Below are positions 34,001 through 45,084 of a stretch of DNA of 64,000 nucleotides, in pieces. The stretch lies in the NCBI GenBank assembly GCA_026826555.1, contig JAKSZT010037198.1:9189512-9253511 (forward strand), read 5' to 3'. The notes beneath the pieces were generated by a model. The model searched no databases. It had not been told where the DNA came from and was given only the letters and a program-made list of their open reading frames with translations. A program made the position numbers and the translations under genes. How positions within the stretch are numbered: the stretch's first letter is position 1; every line of letters begins with the position of its first letter. Source of the DNA: Tolypeutes matacus. Lineage: Eukaryota > Chordata > Mammalia > Cingulata > Chlamyphoridae.

Positions 34001-34470
34001 TTTTTTTTTTTTTTTTTTTTAGATTTATTTTTCAGCCATTTTAACCACCCCTTCCCCAACCCCCATCTTTGCTGTCTTTGTATCCATTCACTGGGCAACT
34101 CTCCGTGTCCGCCTCCTGCCCTCTACTCCCATTCCTCTCCCCCAGTCCCCACCAGGATTCGACCGGGAACCCGGAAATGGGAGAGAGGAGTTCTGCCACC
34201 TGTGCCACCCCAGCTTCTGGTTTTTCGGCACATCTAGTCTTAGCTCTCCCCTGCGTCTCTCTCCTGTTAGGACATCATCCTGCTGCTGTCCTGGCGGGGT
34301 CAGATGGTTCACCTGCTCCTGGCACCTGGGGGCTCACCCATTCGTGGGGCCTGACAGCGCCCCTGTGCACCTTTTATATCTTTCCCTTATTTCACCGGGA
34401 GGTCCTGGGGCGAACCCAGGCCCCTCCACAGGGGAAAGGGAAGCCCAACCATTTGAGCCACATCCACCCC
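34001..34470 (-). mobile_element. Two-unit tRNA-derived SINE (DAS-like), with target duplication
   Basis: A run of 20 Ts (34001-34020) then 450 bases closely matching 23140-23602. Flanks CTGTTTCCTGTACA (33987-34000) and CTGTTTCCTATACT (34471-34484) are a 14 bp target duplication with two mismatches. Minus-strand B-box-like GGTCGAATCC (about 34155) marks the first tRNA unit; the second unit near 34413 has a mutated B-box (complement of GGGCGAACC). Younger-looking than the copy at 23127 by its intact poly(A). A 168-codon plus-strand frame (34069-34575) covers most of it and is GC-driven chance. Confidence 0.85.
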
Positions 34471-34484
34471 CTGTTTCCTATACT

Positions 34485-36829
34485 TTTATCTCCAGTTCTC
34501 TTTCTGGCCCCTACCTTGAAATACGGTCAGGGTTTACCACGCTCACACTTGCTACATAGGTTTGGAGGAATTTAAAGATGATTTTTTACAATATATGCAC
34601 ATGTGTCTATTTTAATACCTATGATTATACTTTATTTTCCGTGAATTGCTTTGACTGTAAAAAGTCCTTTCTACCTTGAAAAAAATTTAATGCTTAACAT
34701 TCCTCAGATTTCTGTGTATTCACATCATATAGATCTAGTTATTTTAGAAGCTACACATGATCTTCAAGTTGCCTTCACATTTATTTTATATGCCATGAAA
34801 CTAAAAGCATAAAAATATTTCACCTTTTATAAGATAGTGTACTTACATGTTTTATAAAATTATAAAATCGAGTGTCCTTTAAAATATATATATGTTGTAC
34901 TTAAATTGCTACATAAAACATGAAAAATATAGGAAAGACAACTATATCTCTAAAATATATTTGATTTCTGAAAATCACTGACAGAATAAATCAGAGCATT
35001 ATAAGAATAATTATCTCCTTATATTTTCTTTTGACTCAATAGGAAAAACTGACTCAAAAATCAATAAGCAACAAGATCAACAATCAAGGTGTTGACTCAG
35101 AAACTGTTTACCTCTTTGCATAATTCTCCTACCAAAATGATTTTTGCCTAAATATATGCAAACCCAAACTGATGGTCCCACGGAAAGAATTATTGCTCTC
35201 CATGAAAACAAGAATATGTGCAGTGGTGCATGATAAAACTAGATGTACTTCTTCAAGGCAATTGAAAGGGCACTACCATACTCTATGGGGAACTATGCAG
35301 GATATTCATGTACATTCTATTGAATTTGTAACCAATCACCCATAAAAGTGTTTGAGTATGTGCTGAACTGATTATTCCATCAAACAGGGCTTTGGATCAA
35401 ACCATATCCTTATTGGAATTTACTGTACAAATGAATGAATAAAAATAAAAAGGAGAGCTTTTTCACAATATACGATACAATTAATTGAATCTATAATGAG
35501 AATTACATTGACCCTGTGTATAGAAAAGCTCAAGGAAAGATGTGTTTAAAGACAGTAATGTTGTTCAGGTAATTCATCTTTGGAAATAATGGGCAAAGAG
35601 AGATACACTTATTCTAAAAGGAAGGAAAAAATCTTTGTGATGGGTTGAAGTCATCCTATGACTTCTTTCAGCTGATATGTTTAATTCAGTAGAAATGTCC
35701 ATAAAGAGGCTGAATAGAGAAACACTGAAGATAAGGATGCCGTCCAAGATGCTATTAGTGACCATGCTGCCTCTTACTATTGCTACTAAGGAAATCTATC
35801 TGTGTAACCCTTTCTTGATTTATGCTGAATGTTCCCTTATTACTCTTCTACCATCTATAGATAAGAACAATGTGGTCAGTGATTGATTTGAGCTGGGAGA
35901 ACCTAATTTCCTGGACGACCTCCAGATATTTTGATTCAGTAGATCTAAAGTAAGGCTTCATAATTCACACCCACACATACACACACACACACTTTTGTGT
36001 ATATATCTTTATTGATAAACAACCTGATGTGGTAAACACTGGGTGAATTACTTCAAATAATAGAATTGTGTCTGATCTAAATGTGTGTTTTTAAGTCTGT
36101 ATTATTCAATCACTCTTTTTAACAGGACTGAAGCTGACCTTTACTCTTAAAACTTAGTCCACACCCTATCTAATTTTGTCATTACACAAATAGCAATTTA
36201 TGGATCACCTATATCATCATCCTCACAATTTTTTTCTCCTTCTCCTTTTCATATATTCATTGAAGAAAACATTTTTGTTTACTACATGCCCACAATATCA
36301 CTATGAAGTCTTCCCTATAGATTTTGGTCTACAACTTTTCCTTAAACTAGAAAGGACCTCAGATACCATTGTAGTGAGAGGAAGCGACATGACCAAGTTT
36401 ATGAAATTATTTATTTATTCTCCACTATAGAGTCCTAACAGAGTAGAAGCTTTCAACAATCAGAGTTCACAGGGGAGGACTATTCATTCTGGTAATTTTT
36501 CTAGGTTTGTTTTAAAACTGTCTATAAGTCCGTAAAGTTCCCTCCTGTTATCTCCCTGACTAGTCAATACCTGATCTGTGTGCTCAACACAAATGGCATA
36601 TCCTACAGATAATTTTCCATGGTTCTTTTCCACTTCAAACATCATTTCCAACTTAATTATTGTCAAAACCATTATCTAAGTGAATTAAGATTTATGTTTC
36701 TATATCGTTATACTTTATATTTTAATAATTTTTAACAGTCGATCTTATGTGTGTGGAATGTTACATAATGCACTTTCAATTTGCTTTCACATGACTAATA
36801 AAAATGAACAAATTTCCTTATCCTTACAG
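34485..36829. other. Unassigned AT-rich sequence
   Basis: No gene recognised. A CA-rich microsatellite lies at about 35970-35992. Near 35930-35960, GATTCAGTAGATCTAAAGTA weakly recalls a MER5-type hAT remnant. The frame pair at 35574-35765 (-) and 35677-35886 (+) shows no known motif. Confidence 0.45.
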
Positions 36830-36834
36830 ACTAC

Positions 36835-37295
36835 TGTTTCAGTCTCCTTGGCTTCTCAAAGAAATACCAAGAAATGGGTTGACTTAAACAATGGGAATTT
36901 ATCAGCTTATGGTTTTGAGGCTAAAAGTCCAAATGAAGGCATCATCAAGGCAATGCTTTCTCTCTAAGAACTGTGGTGTTCTGGGGCTGGCTGCCAGCTA
37001 TCCTTAGCAAGGCACATAGTGGCATCTACTGGTCTCTCCCTTCCATTCCAGGTTCCATTGGTTTCAGTATCTAGCTACTTCCTCTATGACTTTCTCTCTA
37101 TATCTGTCTGAATTTCACTCTACTTATAAAGGATTCCAGTAATAAGATTAAGACAGTCTGATTGAAGTGGATAACACCTTCTTAACTGAAGTAACCTCAT
37201 CAAAAGATGCTACTTACAATGGCTTTACACCTATAGGAATGGATTAAATTTAAGAACATGTTTTTCTAGGGCCATACAACTTCAAAACCACAACA
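36835..37295 (-). mobile_element. ERVL-like solo LTR, group 2 (461 bp)
   Basis: Begins TGTTTCAG and ends CCACAACA (TG/CA ends) with an exact 5 bp duplication ACTAC at 36830-36834 and 37296-37300. Matches 10023-10461 throughout. Five-base duplication and TG/CA ends place it with ERVL/MaLR LTRs. Minus orientation is inferred from similarity of its ends to group 1 LTRs. Confidence 0.8.
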
Positions 37296-37300
37296 ACTAC

Positions 37301-37689
37301 TTAGGTTTCTCTTCTGCTCATTGACTAGTCATGTTCGTGGACCTATTCTTTAATACTTAGAAGGCTTCACTTTTATAATTATTTATTTTGATGTTAAATA
37401 TTCCTTATTCATATTCATTGTGGCATCATATTTTGCTTGTATTTGTGTTTTATTGTGCTGTGTTGTATGAAAACATGTTAGTCTTAACAAAATTAGATTA
37501 TTTTCTTGTAATGTCTGAAAATTTGTTTGCTTTTCCCATTTGATATTGACTGGTCTATCATTTACTATCTGTTTACTGATGTAGGTTAGAACATATATAA
37601 AATTATGGCATATTAATGAGTTCTTTATGTGTTTTTGTTGTGCTCAATAGTCTTATTTGTATATCCCAGAGCATATTATGTTTTATTAT
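37301..37689. other. Unassigned sequence
   Basis: Possibly older L1 sequence continuing leftward from the next feature, but not recognisable with confidence. Confidence 0.35.
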
Positions 37690-38560
37690 AAATCTTGATA
37701 TCTGATAAGGAACTCTCCTCCTCCTCTTTATGTTCCATGAAAAACTTTGACAAGATTTTAATTGCAATTGCATTGACTTAACTAGAGAATTATCAGCTTT
37801 AAGATACTATATACATTTTTGTAAGCAAATACACATATATGCATATATATTTATATATCATTTTACAAATGTTTGTATGTATTGTGAGAATTTTGATTTT
37901 TACCCATAATAAAAAAAAAAAATTATGATTTAGTTAATAAACAGTGATGACTCAAAAAAAAAAAAGATACTATATCTTCCCATCCATGTACATGTAATAT
38001 CTACTTATTCATTAGTTTCTTATATTATTTGTCTTATTTTGTTTTGATTTTTTAGTAATGCCTTGTAATTACAAGAAAGGACAAAGTCATTGTTTGCTTG
38101 TTTTACTTTATTCCTAGATACCTACCTTACTGAAAAAAAAGGGACCTTTACTTTTTATAGTAAAGGTTATACTAATTACACTAATTATAGTATAAATTTT
38201 AATTCTTTGTTGGGAAACTGACTAGATGATTAGCAACCTTGCTAAATTATTTTTTAAATGTGAACAGCATGTAGATACTTTTGGTTTTGTATCAAATTAA
38301 TACCATATGTAATTAAGAGTTCAGTCTCTTCCAACATTTTATAATTTGTTGTTCATGATGCTCTTGGTGATGATGTAGGAACTCACTTCCTAATGATGTA
38401 AGGGAGAAAGCTTGACAGGCTTATTCTTGATATAATGGGCTATAATGGAAATTCAAAAATTTGTTGTAGGAGTTCTCTAGATATATTTTTCATAATAAAA
38501 TCTCTTCTTTTCTTATCACTCTGTTATTTAGATTGTTATATTTCATTTATTGTTATTTCT
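37690..38560 (-). mobile_element. Ancient L1M ORF2 remnant
   Basis: AATTGCAATTGCATTGACTT, TATCTTCCCATCCATGTACA, TAATGCCTTGTAATTACAAG and TTATTCCTAGATACCTACCT follow, in order, reverse-strand L1 ORF2 C-terminal sequence (ATTGCATTGAATCT, CTTCCAATCCATGAACA, GTGTTTTGTAGTTTTC, TTATTCCTAGGTATT). Heavily decayed. Split at 37813-37963 by a small retroposon. Confidence 0.55.
37813..37963 (+). mobile_element. Short retroposon with two poly(A) tracts
   Basis: Inserted in L1M ORF2 with an exact 12 bp duplication AAGATACTATAT (37801-37812 and 37964-37975). The first 100 bases match 29522-29640 and end in an A tract at 37911-37922. Thirty-one further bases (37923-37953), including AATAAA at 37936-37941, precede a second A tract at 37954-37965. 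This is the expected product of polyadenylation at a downstream site, i.e. a 3' transduction. Confidence 0.8.
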
Positions 38561-39355
38561 ACACCAATTTATATAATCATATGTTTGATCTACATTAATA
38601 TTTTAATGTAAATAGTTTTTCTGATGTTAATCTGTACTTCAATAATGTTTTGTTTTGCATTGTTTTTTAAAAATATTTTTTTATTTATAAAGAAGTTGAA
38701 GGTTTAAAGAAAAATTATGCATAAAATACAGATTTCCTTATACCACACAAACACAAACACCTTACACTGGTGTGGAACATTTACTACAATTGATGATAGC
38801 ACATTTTGTAAATGTACTAATAACTAAAGTCTATGATTTAACTTAGAGTTCACTGTTTATGTAGTGTAGTTTCATGGATTTTTTTTTTAATGTTGATTCT
38901 GTAACCATATATACAATCTAACATTTCCCATTTTAATCATATTCATATATATATTTCAGGACTGTTAATTGTGTTCACAGTGTTTTACTACCATCACCAC
39001 CATATTAGCCATTCTAGCGGATGCGAAATAGTATTACCAGATTTTAATTCAAATTTAATTAAATTTAATTTTTAATTTAATTTCAAATTAAAACTACAAG
39101 GTTTTAATTTGCATTTCCCTGATGACTGATGATGTTGAGCATCTTTTCATGTGCTTTCTGGCCCCTTGCATATCTTCTTTGGAGAGATGTCTATTTAAGT
39201 CTTTTGCTTATTTTTTAATTGTGTTGTTTTCATTTTAATTGTGTTGAAGGATTTCTTTATATATTCTGGGTATTGAACATTTATCAAATATGTGGTTTCC
39301 AAATATTTTCTACCATAAAGTTGGCTGTCTTTTCATTTTCATGACAAAGTCTTTT

Positions 39356-39501
39356 TTAGATTAAAAAAAATTTTTTTATTGAAGTATATTATTCATACAT
39401 GAACATATATAAACAATAAGTGTATAGTAAAAGTTGCGAACTTACAAAATAAACATGCATAATATCATCAGGGTTCCCAAACATCATCCCTCCAACAACA
39501 C
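39356..39501 (-). mobile_element. 5'-truncated L1 3'-end insertion (146 bp)
   Basis: Flanked by CATGACAAAGTCTTTT (39340-39355) and CATGATAAAGTCTTTT (39502-39517), 15 of 16 matching. It begins with a poly(A) complement and matches the left part of 22890-23125. A clean nested insertion giving relative age: host L1 older, this element younger. Confidence 0.85.
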
Positions 39502-40024
39502 CATGATAAAGTCTTTTGACATACAAAAGTTTTTAATTTTGAGGAGGTCCCATTTTATCTCTTTTTCTTTCATTGCTTGTGCTCTAGATGTAAAGTCCAA
39601 GAAACCTTTGCCCAACACAAAACCCAGAGGATTCTTCCCTTACATTTGTTTCAGGAATTTATAGTCCTGATTCTTATATTAGGTTTTTGATCCATTTTGA
39701 GTTAATTTTTGTATATGCTGTGAGATAGGAGTCCTCTTTCACGCTTTTGCATATGGATATCAAATTCTCCCAGCATCATTTGTTGAAGAGACTCTTATTT
39801 CTGAATTGAGTGAACTTGGTATCCTTGTCAAAATTCAATTGGCCATAGAATGAGGGTCTATTTCTGAACTCTCAGTTCAATTCCATTGTTCAGTATGTCC
39901 GTCCATGTGCCAATACCATGCATTTTTCACCACTGTAGTTTTGTAATAAAATTTAAAGTAAGGAAGTGTGAGTCTTCCAACTTTGTTCTTCTTTTCCAAA
40001 ATGTTTTTGGCTATTTGGGGCCCA

Positions 40025-40219
40025 TTACCCTTCTAAATACATTTGATAATTGACATTTCCATTTCTGCAAAGAAGTCTGTTGGAATTTTGATTGGAATTG
40101 CAATTAATCTGTAAATCTTTTTTTTGTACAATTGACATATTGATGATATTTAGCCTTCCAAACCATGAACATGGAATGTCCTTCCATTTTTTCCTCAGGT
40201 CTTTGAAGACCTTTAGCAA
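40025..40219 (-). pseudogene. L1 ORF2 C-terminal fragment, open stretch
   Basis: 64 codons containing [20 protein letters not shown] and INMSIVQKKDLQINCN, matching the L1 ORF2 stretch after the RT ([20 protein letters not shown]). The reading continues out of frame on both sides. Confidence 0.85.
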
Positions 40220-40315
40220 TGTTTTGAATTTTCTGTGTACAAGTCCTTTAAATCTTTGGTTAAATTTATTCTGAGATATTTTTTTAGTTGCTACTGTAAA
40301 TGGATTTTTTTTTCT

Positions 40316-40594
40316 TTATTTCCTCCTCAGATTGATCATTAAAGTGTATAGAAAGCCTAATAATTTTTGCATCTTGATCTTGATCCTACCACTTTGCTGA
40401 AATATGTTTTTTAGGTCTAGTAGTTTTGTTGTAGATACTTTGGGACTTTCTATATATAGTATCATGTCATCTGCAAATAGTGAAAGTTTTAGTTCTTCAT
40501 TTCCAATGTGTATGCCTTTATTTCTTTTGCTTGCATAACTACTCTGGCCAGAACTTCCAGCACAACGTTGAATAATAGTGGCAATGGTGGGCAT
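40316..40594 (-). pseudogene. L1 ORF2 reverse transcriptase core fragment
   Basis: 92 codons carrying LFADDMILYIESPK, the RT catalytic block with the FADD aspartates intact, preceded by NKGIHIGNEELKLS (usual KGIQIGKEEVKLS). Upstream and downstream frames are shifted, so this is an open island in a dead ORF2. Confidence 0.9.
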
Positions 40595-42051
40595 CTTTTT
40601 CTTGTCCAGATTTTAGAGAGAAAGGTTTCAGTCTTTCACCATTAAGTATAATGTTAGCTATGAATTTTTCATTTATCTCCTTTATCATGTTGAGTAGTTT
40701 CCTTCTATTCCTATTTTTCAAAGTGTTTTTATCAAGAAAGTATGTTGGATTTTGTAAAATGCCTTTTCTGCATCAATGGAGAAGATCATGTCATTTTATT
40801 CAGTTAGTTAATGTGGTATGTTACATTAATTGATTTTCTTATGTCGAACCACCCTTCCATACCTGGGATAAAATCCGCTTGATCATGGTGTACAATTATT
40901 TTAATGTGCTGTTGAACTTGATTTGCAAGTATCTTGCTGAAGATTTTTGCATCTATATTCATAAGAGAAATTGGTCTATAATTTTCTTCGTTTGTAGTAT
41001 CTTTATCAGGCTTTGGAATTAGGCTAGTGTTGGCCTCATAGAATGGGTGAGATAGTGTCCCTTCTCTTCAATTTTGTGGAAGAGTTTGATCAGGACTGGG
41101 ATTAATTGTCCTCAGAATGGAGTTCACCTGTGAAGCCATCTAATCTTGGGCTTTCCTTTGTTAGAAGGTTTTTGATGTCTGATTCAGTGTCTTTACTTGT
41201 AATCGGTCTCTTTAGGTGTTCTACTGCTTCTAGGATCAGCTTAGGTTTTTTGTGTGTTTCTAGGAATTTGCCCATTTCATCTAGGTTGTCTAATGTTTGG
41301 CATAGAAGTTGTTCATAGTATCCTCTTATTATCTTTCTTATTTCTGTGGTGTCAGTAGCAAGGTGCCCTTCTCATTTATGATTTTATTTTTTTGTGTCTT
41401 CTTTCATTTTAAATTTGTCAGTCTATTAAGGGTTTGTAAAATTTATTGATCTTTTCAAAGAACCAACTTTTGGTTTTGTTAAATTTCTCTATTGTTTTTT
41501 GTTTCCTATTTCATTCATTACAACTCTAATCTTTATTTTCCTCCTTCTGCTCCCTTTGGGTTTAGTTTGTTATTCTTTTTCTAATTCTTCCTGTTTGGAA
41601 GTTATATCTGTGATTTGAAGCCTTCGTTTTTTCCAAGTTAAGCATATAGAGCTATAAATTTCCCTCTTAGCACTGCCTTCACTGTGTCTCAGAAGTCTTT
41701 GTATTTTCTATTTTCATTTACCCTCAGGTATTTCCTAATTTCACTTCTTATTTCCTCTTTAACCCACTAGCTACTTAAGAGAATGTTGTTTAATTTTCAC
41801 ATATATGTGAATTTTCCCTTTCCCTCTCATGGATTTTAACTTCATTCTGTTGTGGTCAGAGAATATACATTGTATGATTTAAATGTTTTTAAATTTATTG
41901 AGACTTGTTTTGCATCCCAACATATGGTCTACCCTGGAGAATGCTGATGTTGAATTGAGAAGAATGTGTATTCTATTTTATTGTGTGAAGTGTTCTGTAT
42001 GTGTCTGCTAGGTCTAGTTAGTGTAGAGTATCACTCAAGTCTTGTACTTCC

Positions 42052-42246
42052 TTATTGACTAGATCTTCTACCCATTATTGAGTATGGTGGAGTAAAGTCT
42101 CCTACTATTAATATTAAACTCAATTTTTCCCTTAAATCTATCAGTATTTGTCTCATATACTTTGGGTTCTGCCATTGGTTGCATTTATATTTATAGTTGC
42201 TACATCTTCTTGTTGAATTGCCTACTTTACCTGTATATAATGACAA
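42052..42246 (-). pseudogene. L1 ORF2 endonuclease fragment
   Basis: 64 codons with KYMRQILIDLREKLSLILIV and GDFTPPYSIMGRRSSQ, corresponding to the endonuclease block whose usual form is GDFNTPLSxxDRSSRQ. The conserved asparagine is replaced (GDFT), so the active site is altered. Confidence 0.8.
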
Positions 42247-42743
42247 TTCTAGATCCTCATAACTGTTTTTGACTTAAAATCTATTTTATCTGACATTAGT
42301 TAGCCACCCCAGCTCTCTTTGGCTACAATTTACATGGTATATATTTTTTCTATCCTTTCACCCTCGACTACTTGTATCTTTGAATTTAAGGTGAGTATCT
42401 TGCAGACAGAATATAAGGGAAGCCTCAACAGATATACATTCTTGGTTAGCATTTGTTTTCTTTTAGCACTTTAGTTATTTCACCCCCACTGCCTTTTTGC
42501 CTCCATGGTTTCTAATGAGAAATCAGTACTCAATATAACTATTGGGACCCCCTGTACATAACATGTTGCTTTTCTCTTGCAGGTTTCAGAACTCTCTCCT
42601 TGTCCTTTGCATTCAATAATGTAATCCATACATGACAGGGTGTATTTTTCTTCATATTTATATTATTTTGTTTCTCTGATCTTCTTGGATGTGCATATTT
42701 ATATCTTTTGTTAAGTTTGGGAAGTTCTCCAACATTATTTCCG

Positions 42744-43226
42744 TTACAATTCTTCTGCCCCTTTCTCTTTTTCTTCTGGGACTCCCATGATGCATATATT
42801 GATGTGCCTGACAGTGTCCCAGAGGTATCTTATGCTATATTCACTTTTAATATTTTTTTTTTCTTTCTGTTCCTCAGTCTGATTAAATTCAAGCATAGTA
42901 TCTTCAAGTTCACTGATTCTTTCTTCTGCCAGCTCCAATCTGCTCTTAAAACTTTCCTGGGAATTGTTTATTTCAGTTATTGTGGTCTTCAACTCCAGTA
43001 ATCTTATTTGGCTCCATTTAAAAATATATCTCTCTTTACTAAAGCTTTCATATTCCTCAATCATTGTTTTCCTGATATCACTTTGTTCTTTCTCTGTATT
43101 TTCCGTCATCTCCTTGAGATATTTAAGTCCATTTTTTAAAAGATGTAGTTCAGTATGTCTACATTCATATCTTCTTTGATAAGGTTTTCTGATATTTTTT
43201 CCCTCTTTCTTCGAATGGGTCACCAT
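42744..43226 (-). pseudogene. L1 ORF1 coiled coil and start of RNA-recognition domain
   Basis: The longest convincing L1 open stretch here: 160 codons. The coiled coil (about residues 30-115) includes KNGLKYLKEMTENTEKEQSD and SRLELAEERISELEDTMLEF; the RNA-recognition start (about 128-160) includes RHINICIMGVPEEKEKGAEE. A full L1 ORF1p is usually about 300-340 residues, so the C-terminal half is lost to frame changes after about 42744. Confidence 0.9.
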
Positions 43227-43229
43227 TCT

Positions 43230-44345
43230 CTGTTTCTTTGTCTTGTACTCTTTTGCTGCACACTGTAATGCAATATTTTAAAATCTTAACTCTGGAATTT
43301 GTTCCATGAGATGTCTGTTTCTTGATTTTTTTAAGTAGCTGGTGATAAGACAGAGAACTTCTTGTGCATCAGACCTCTTATAAGGAAGGTCTACCCAAGT
43401 GAATACAGTGTTCAAGGTTTTCTCTATCTTTCTATGCCTCTATTTTGTCTTGGGCTTTTGCTTGTTAGTTTTTTCAGAGATCCCCTGTTTACAGGAGTTT
43501 GTTTATCCCCTCTATTTCTCCAGAGACAGAGTTCCCTCTCCCAGGTATTTGAAGTTGGCATGCTTTTGGCCCAGACTCTCTGCCTCCATATGTTTTACAT
43601 TCCTTTCTTTTCCTCAAGCTCTTTTTGCCTGGAAGGCAAATTCTGGATAGAAGGGCATGCTGGAGAGGACTTTCCTAAGTTAGCCTTTCCTAGCCAAAAC
43701 AGGGCCAGTGACCCACAAAAGGCTTCAAAGTGCCCTAATAGGGGATTAGGAAGTGTGCCAAGATCTTCTGTGATAGCTCCCCAAAGCTGAGCTTTTCTGT
43801 CTGCTCAGCAAAAGCATATCTTCAACTAACTGTTCATTGCAGCCCTGAGGAAGTGCAGTGTTTTTAAGTCTCCATCCCCATCATGAAAGCCCCTGTCCAG
43901 GGTGGTTGAAAGAATGGCTGCTGCTGCCTTTTTTCAGGTGTTTTAAAACAATGGCTTCTCTCAGGCCTGGGGCCCCAGTAATCTGAATTTGCTAATCAAA
44001 GCCATGACCAGCGTGAGCCAAGGTGCTCACCCCAGTTCTTTGGGGAGAGAATTTTTTTGTTTTTTAAGTCACCTGTGAGATAACCAGGGTCTGGATCTTT
44101 CAGCAGCCTGCCTTGTGAGTGGGGGATGGGCACCAGTTCTGCCTGGTGGATGGTGAATAAAACAAATTACTGTTCTTTACCATAATTTATCAGTCTCTTC
44201 CTTCCACTCACATTAGATGCTGTGCAATGTTCTTCTGGCCTCTGTAGTTTAAACATGGTTGTTTCAGAAAGTTCCTGCCTTTCTCATAGTTGTTTTGGTA
44301 GAAGGCCTGAGTTCTGGAGCTCCTTACTCCACCATCTTCCCAAAA
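43230..44345 (-). mobile_element. L1 5' UTR with intact 5' terminus
   Basis: About 1.1 kb, GC-richer than the surroundings, ending on the minus strand at GGAAGATGGTGGAGTAAGGA, the position where L1 transcription starts. Shares blocks with the 5' UTR at 21640-22545 (for example AATCTGAATTTGCTAATCAA and GTTCTTCTGGCCTCTG on the plus strand). Open frames of 83 and 142 codons on the plus strand (43399-43650 and 43362-43790) are incidental. Confidence 0.8.
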
Positions 44346-44369
44346 TCCTATACCTGTCATTTATTTTTG

Positions 44370-44720
44370 CTTTAAAAAATAATATATAACAATTTCACCA
44401 CCAGAGAAGTTTCTGTCATGCTGTTTCACCATCAGTAATCCCTGGATGTAACCACTATAATGACTTTTAGCACCATATATTAGTTTTGCTCTACCTGAAA
44501 TACATACAAAAAGAAGCATAACATATGTAATATTTTTTGCCTACCTCAATTGTTCAACATAATGCTGTTGCAATTCATTCACATAGTTATGTGCTTCAGA
44601 AATCTGTTCTTTTATTATCATTGTGTGATAGAGTTGTTATAACTATCAAAAATGTTTGTGTGCATCCATTTTACTTAGGCCAAACCACTTACCTTAACAA
44701 TGACCTTTGTATAATTTGAA
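44370..44720 (-). mobile_element. Ancient L1M/L1ME 3' UTR fragment
   Basis: TTAGTTTTGCTCTACCTGAA, GAAGCATAACATATGTAATA, GCAATTCATTCACATAGTTA and TGTGATAGAGTTG loosely follow reverse-strand L1ME 3' UTR order. Diverged. Confidence 0.4.
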
Positions 44721-44725
44721 TGATA

Positions 44726-45084
44726 TACAGTGTCCCAAAACTTAAAGCAGTTTTAAGCATTAATCACTGCAGAATTATAAATGCGACAAACTTACCAGAA
44801 AATACCATTTGAACAATTAATTTTGAAATTTATTTTATGCTTATGTACTTTTTTTATATTTTGAATTTTAATTTTTTAGTTTTCACTAAGTATGCCTATA
44901 AAGATGTCAAATATTGTCTGAAACAAAAACAATACTCCAAAATTGAATAAGCAAACCACATAAAACTAAATACATGTAAAATAACTGTAAAAAATAAAGT
45001 TTAAAATTACTTTTTTGTAAGTATGTATGAGTTTTAATGTTATGAAAGCCTAAAAGTACATTAGGATTTTTGGAACACTCAATA
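44726..45084. mobile_element. Mariner-like miniature element (about 355 bp)
   Basis: TA-flanked. Left end reads ACAGTGTCCCAAAACTTAAA; the reverse complement of the right end reads TGAGTGTTCCAAAAATCCTA. The inverted similarity continues for about 40 bases (TTTTAAGCATTAAT versus TTTTAGGCTTTCAT). GTGTCCCAAAA-type ends with a TA target are typical of Tc1/mariner. No transposase frame is present. Confidence 0.6.

Larger units (their letters stand above)
38656..44345 (-). mobile_element. L1 retrotransposon, minus strand, nearly full length, degraded
   Basis: Right to left on the minus strand: 5' terminus (GGAAGATGGTGGAGTAAGGA near 44340), 5' UTR to about 43230, ORF1 (43226-42430), ORF2 endonuclease (about 42420-41900), RT (about 41300-40300), C-terminal region (to about 39700) and 3' UTR to about 38660. 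Total 5.7 kb, but some ORF1-ORF2 sequence is missing: ORF1 C-terminal sequence runs into mid-endonuclease sequence near 42420. Multiple frameshifts make it inactive. Carries one nested insertion (39356-39501). Confidence 0.85.

Noticed and set aside
34069..34575. 168-codon plus-strand open frame, longest in the window
   Set aside because: It lies almost wholly inside the antisense of a two-unit SINE (34001-34470); the equivalent frame is not kept in the copy at 23127-23602.
43362..43790. 142-codon plus-strand frame
   Set aside because: Antisense to an L1 5' UTR; the corresponding frame is not preserved in the L1 at 18145-22545.
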